Position numbers and translations under genes: made by a program. This document shows, piece by piece, positions 63,185 to 64,000 of a stretch of DNA of 64,000 nucleotides (position 1 is the stretch's first letter; the number at the start of each line of letters is the position of its first letter). Under the pieces are notes generated by a model. It was not told the DNA's origin and did no database searches. It saw only the letters and a list, made by a program, of their open reading frames with translations. This DNA is from Mesostigma viride (lineage: Eukaryota > Streptophyta > Mesostigmatophyceae > Mesostigmatales > Mesostigmataceae). The stretch covers positions 475,001 through 539,000 of the forward strand of contig RPFO01000027.1 in NCBI GenBank assembly GCA_009746045.1, in the 5' to 3' direction.

Positions 63185-63324
63185 GAGAACCTGAAGCCGG
63201 AGCCCATAATCTTCCTGCTGCCTATCCACGGAGAAGTCACATCGGTCAGCTGATCAAGGAAGACAGTATGTCATCTCATGTCAACAGCATTGTGGCAGGA
63301 AAGCCCGGCCGGGCTGATAATGAG
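63185..63324 (+). CDS. Possible host-gene exon
   Basis: 140 bases between an AG acceptor (CCCACAG) and a GT donor (GAG/GTAAAT), open in one frame (GAHNLPAAYPRRSHIGQLIK onward). No domain is recognised. Downstream AG/GT-bounded stretches at 63494-63579 and from about 63742 (CCTGCCATGAACTCG) could be further exons, but their phases do not join cleanly. A weak candidate only. Confidence 0.2.
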
Positions 63325-63940
63325 GTAAATTCTAAAATGTAAATGCGGAATCATTTGTTACATCATTGGATTGGTTTGAATATAGCGTGATGCCGCCATC
63401 AGGGAAGCCTTTTAGTTATCGACCCCCCTATGCATTGCACCCATCATCAGTGCACTATAGTCATATGTAGCTGGGGTCTTCCTGAACCTACAGCCGGTTC
63501 CTCCCCAACAGATCAAGTCCCAACTGAGAGCGAGCGCCTGTCGTGGAATGCTGTTCAGCAACAAGAAATAAAGCGGCAGGTTGCCTCCCCATCCTTCTCA
63601 TGGTGCATTTGGAATCCACAGTGTTTATTAATTACTCTCAGTGTTTACTCCCCGTTTTTGTTGTGACACGTTTTAATAGTCTTCAATTCAATCAGTCAAT
63701 GACATAATTATAGTGCCGCCATAATACGCTTTCGTTTGCAGCCTGCCATGAACTCGAAGGTGAAGTGCTTCGATGCACCAGCTTTTGTAAACCTGCTGAA
63801 CTGGATCGAGTATGCCTACTATTTAGGACCTTGCTTAGTCCCGGATGGTTCGTTGCTTGGAATTTGACATTCCTCGCACTATCACCGTATGTACAACATG
63901 CATAGGTATATGCCGGTCTAGCTGTTTAGGAGTCACTTGC

Positions 63941-64000
63941 AATATGAGAGGGAGAGGGATCGAGAGGGAGAGGGAGAGGGAGAGGGAGAGGGAGAGGATC
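63941..64000. repeat. (GGGAGA)n purine microsatellite
   Basis: GAGAGGGATC, then at least six GAGGGA units running to the window end. Confidence 0.9.

Noticed and set aside
1-64000. CRISPR arrays, rRNA genes, bacterial operons
   Set aside because: No regularly spaced repeats, rRNA sequence or operon structure seen.

Overview
This window looks like repeat-rich nuclear DNA of a eukaryote, most likely a green alga or other plant-lineage genome. The basis is a MULE transposase with a SWIM zinc finger, Ty3 chromovirus, Ty1/copia-type, Penelope-like and two kinds of LINE sequence, AT-rich spacers with GC-richer element ORFs, and no bacterial-style operons. The lineage is an inference; the eukaryotic origin is secure. 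No intact host gene was recognised. Almost everything is transposable elements nested in one another, and the nesting can be read from target-site duplications (TSDs).

Layout. 1-9621: a decayed MULE transposase split at base 126 by a young 8-kb LTR element (127-8100, TSD CAGAC) whose interior is almost non-coding. 9622-11698: no recognisable gene. 11699-19420: three copies (A1-A3) of an APE-type LINE with (TTAA)n tails. A1 carries a short insert of a related LINE (D). A3 is nearly full length and is broken inside its RT YADD box by a truncated LINE of an RLE-type family (B1). 19421-24138: spacer with a diverged dispersed repeat (Q) and a roughly 190-bp tandem repeat. 24144-37297: a Ty3 chromovirus on the minus strand (TSD CCCAG), with an extra leader ORF resembling the RNase H1 hybrid-binding domain and a 2.1-kb non-autonomous LTR element inserted in its protease. 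37298-39720: a broken Penelope-like RT without visible GIY-YIG nuclease. 40675-48846: a copia-related element on the minus strand ('copia2', TSD ATTAT). 49105-60019: a nest of RLE-LINE copies (C, B2, B3, B4, B5/6, B7) at one AT-rich site, one of which carries a second copia-related element ('copia1', 52188-58339, TSD GGTTG, LTRs apparently identical). 60020-64000: more Q repeat, possible host exons and a purine microsatellite.

The most unusual content is the pair of copia-related elements. In both, the aspartic protease lies between integrase and reverse transcriptase, not between gag and integrase. Both have AGTT-type LTR ends in place of TG...CA, an HGDD polymerase box, and a first ORF starting about 20 nt after the 5' LTR. 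No TGG-type tRNA primer site is present. Instead, the bases immediately after the 5' LTR are perfectly complementary (11-12 nt) to the loop of a hairpin 300-340 nt upstream of the 3' LTR. The sequences differ between the two elements but the arrangement is the same, which suggests a cis-encoded primer or a 5'-3' genome-closing interaction. In copia2, gag and pol share a frame and are separated by one UGA in a UGA-CUAG readthrough context.
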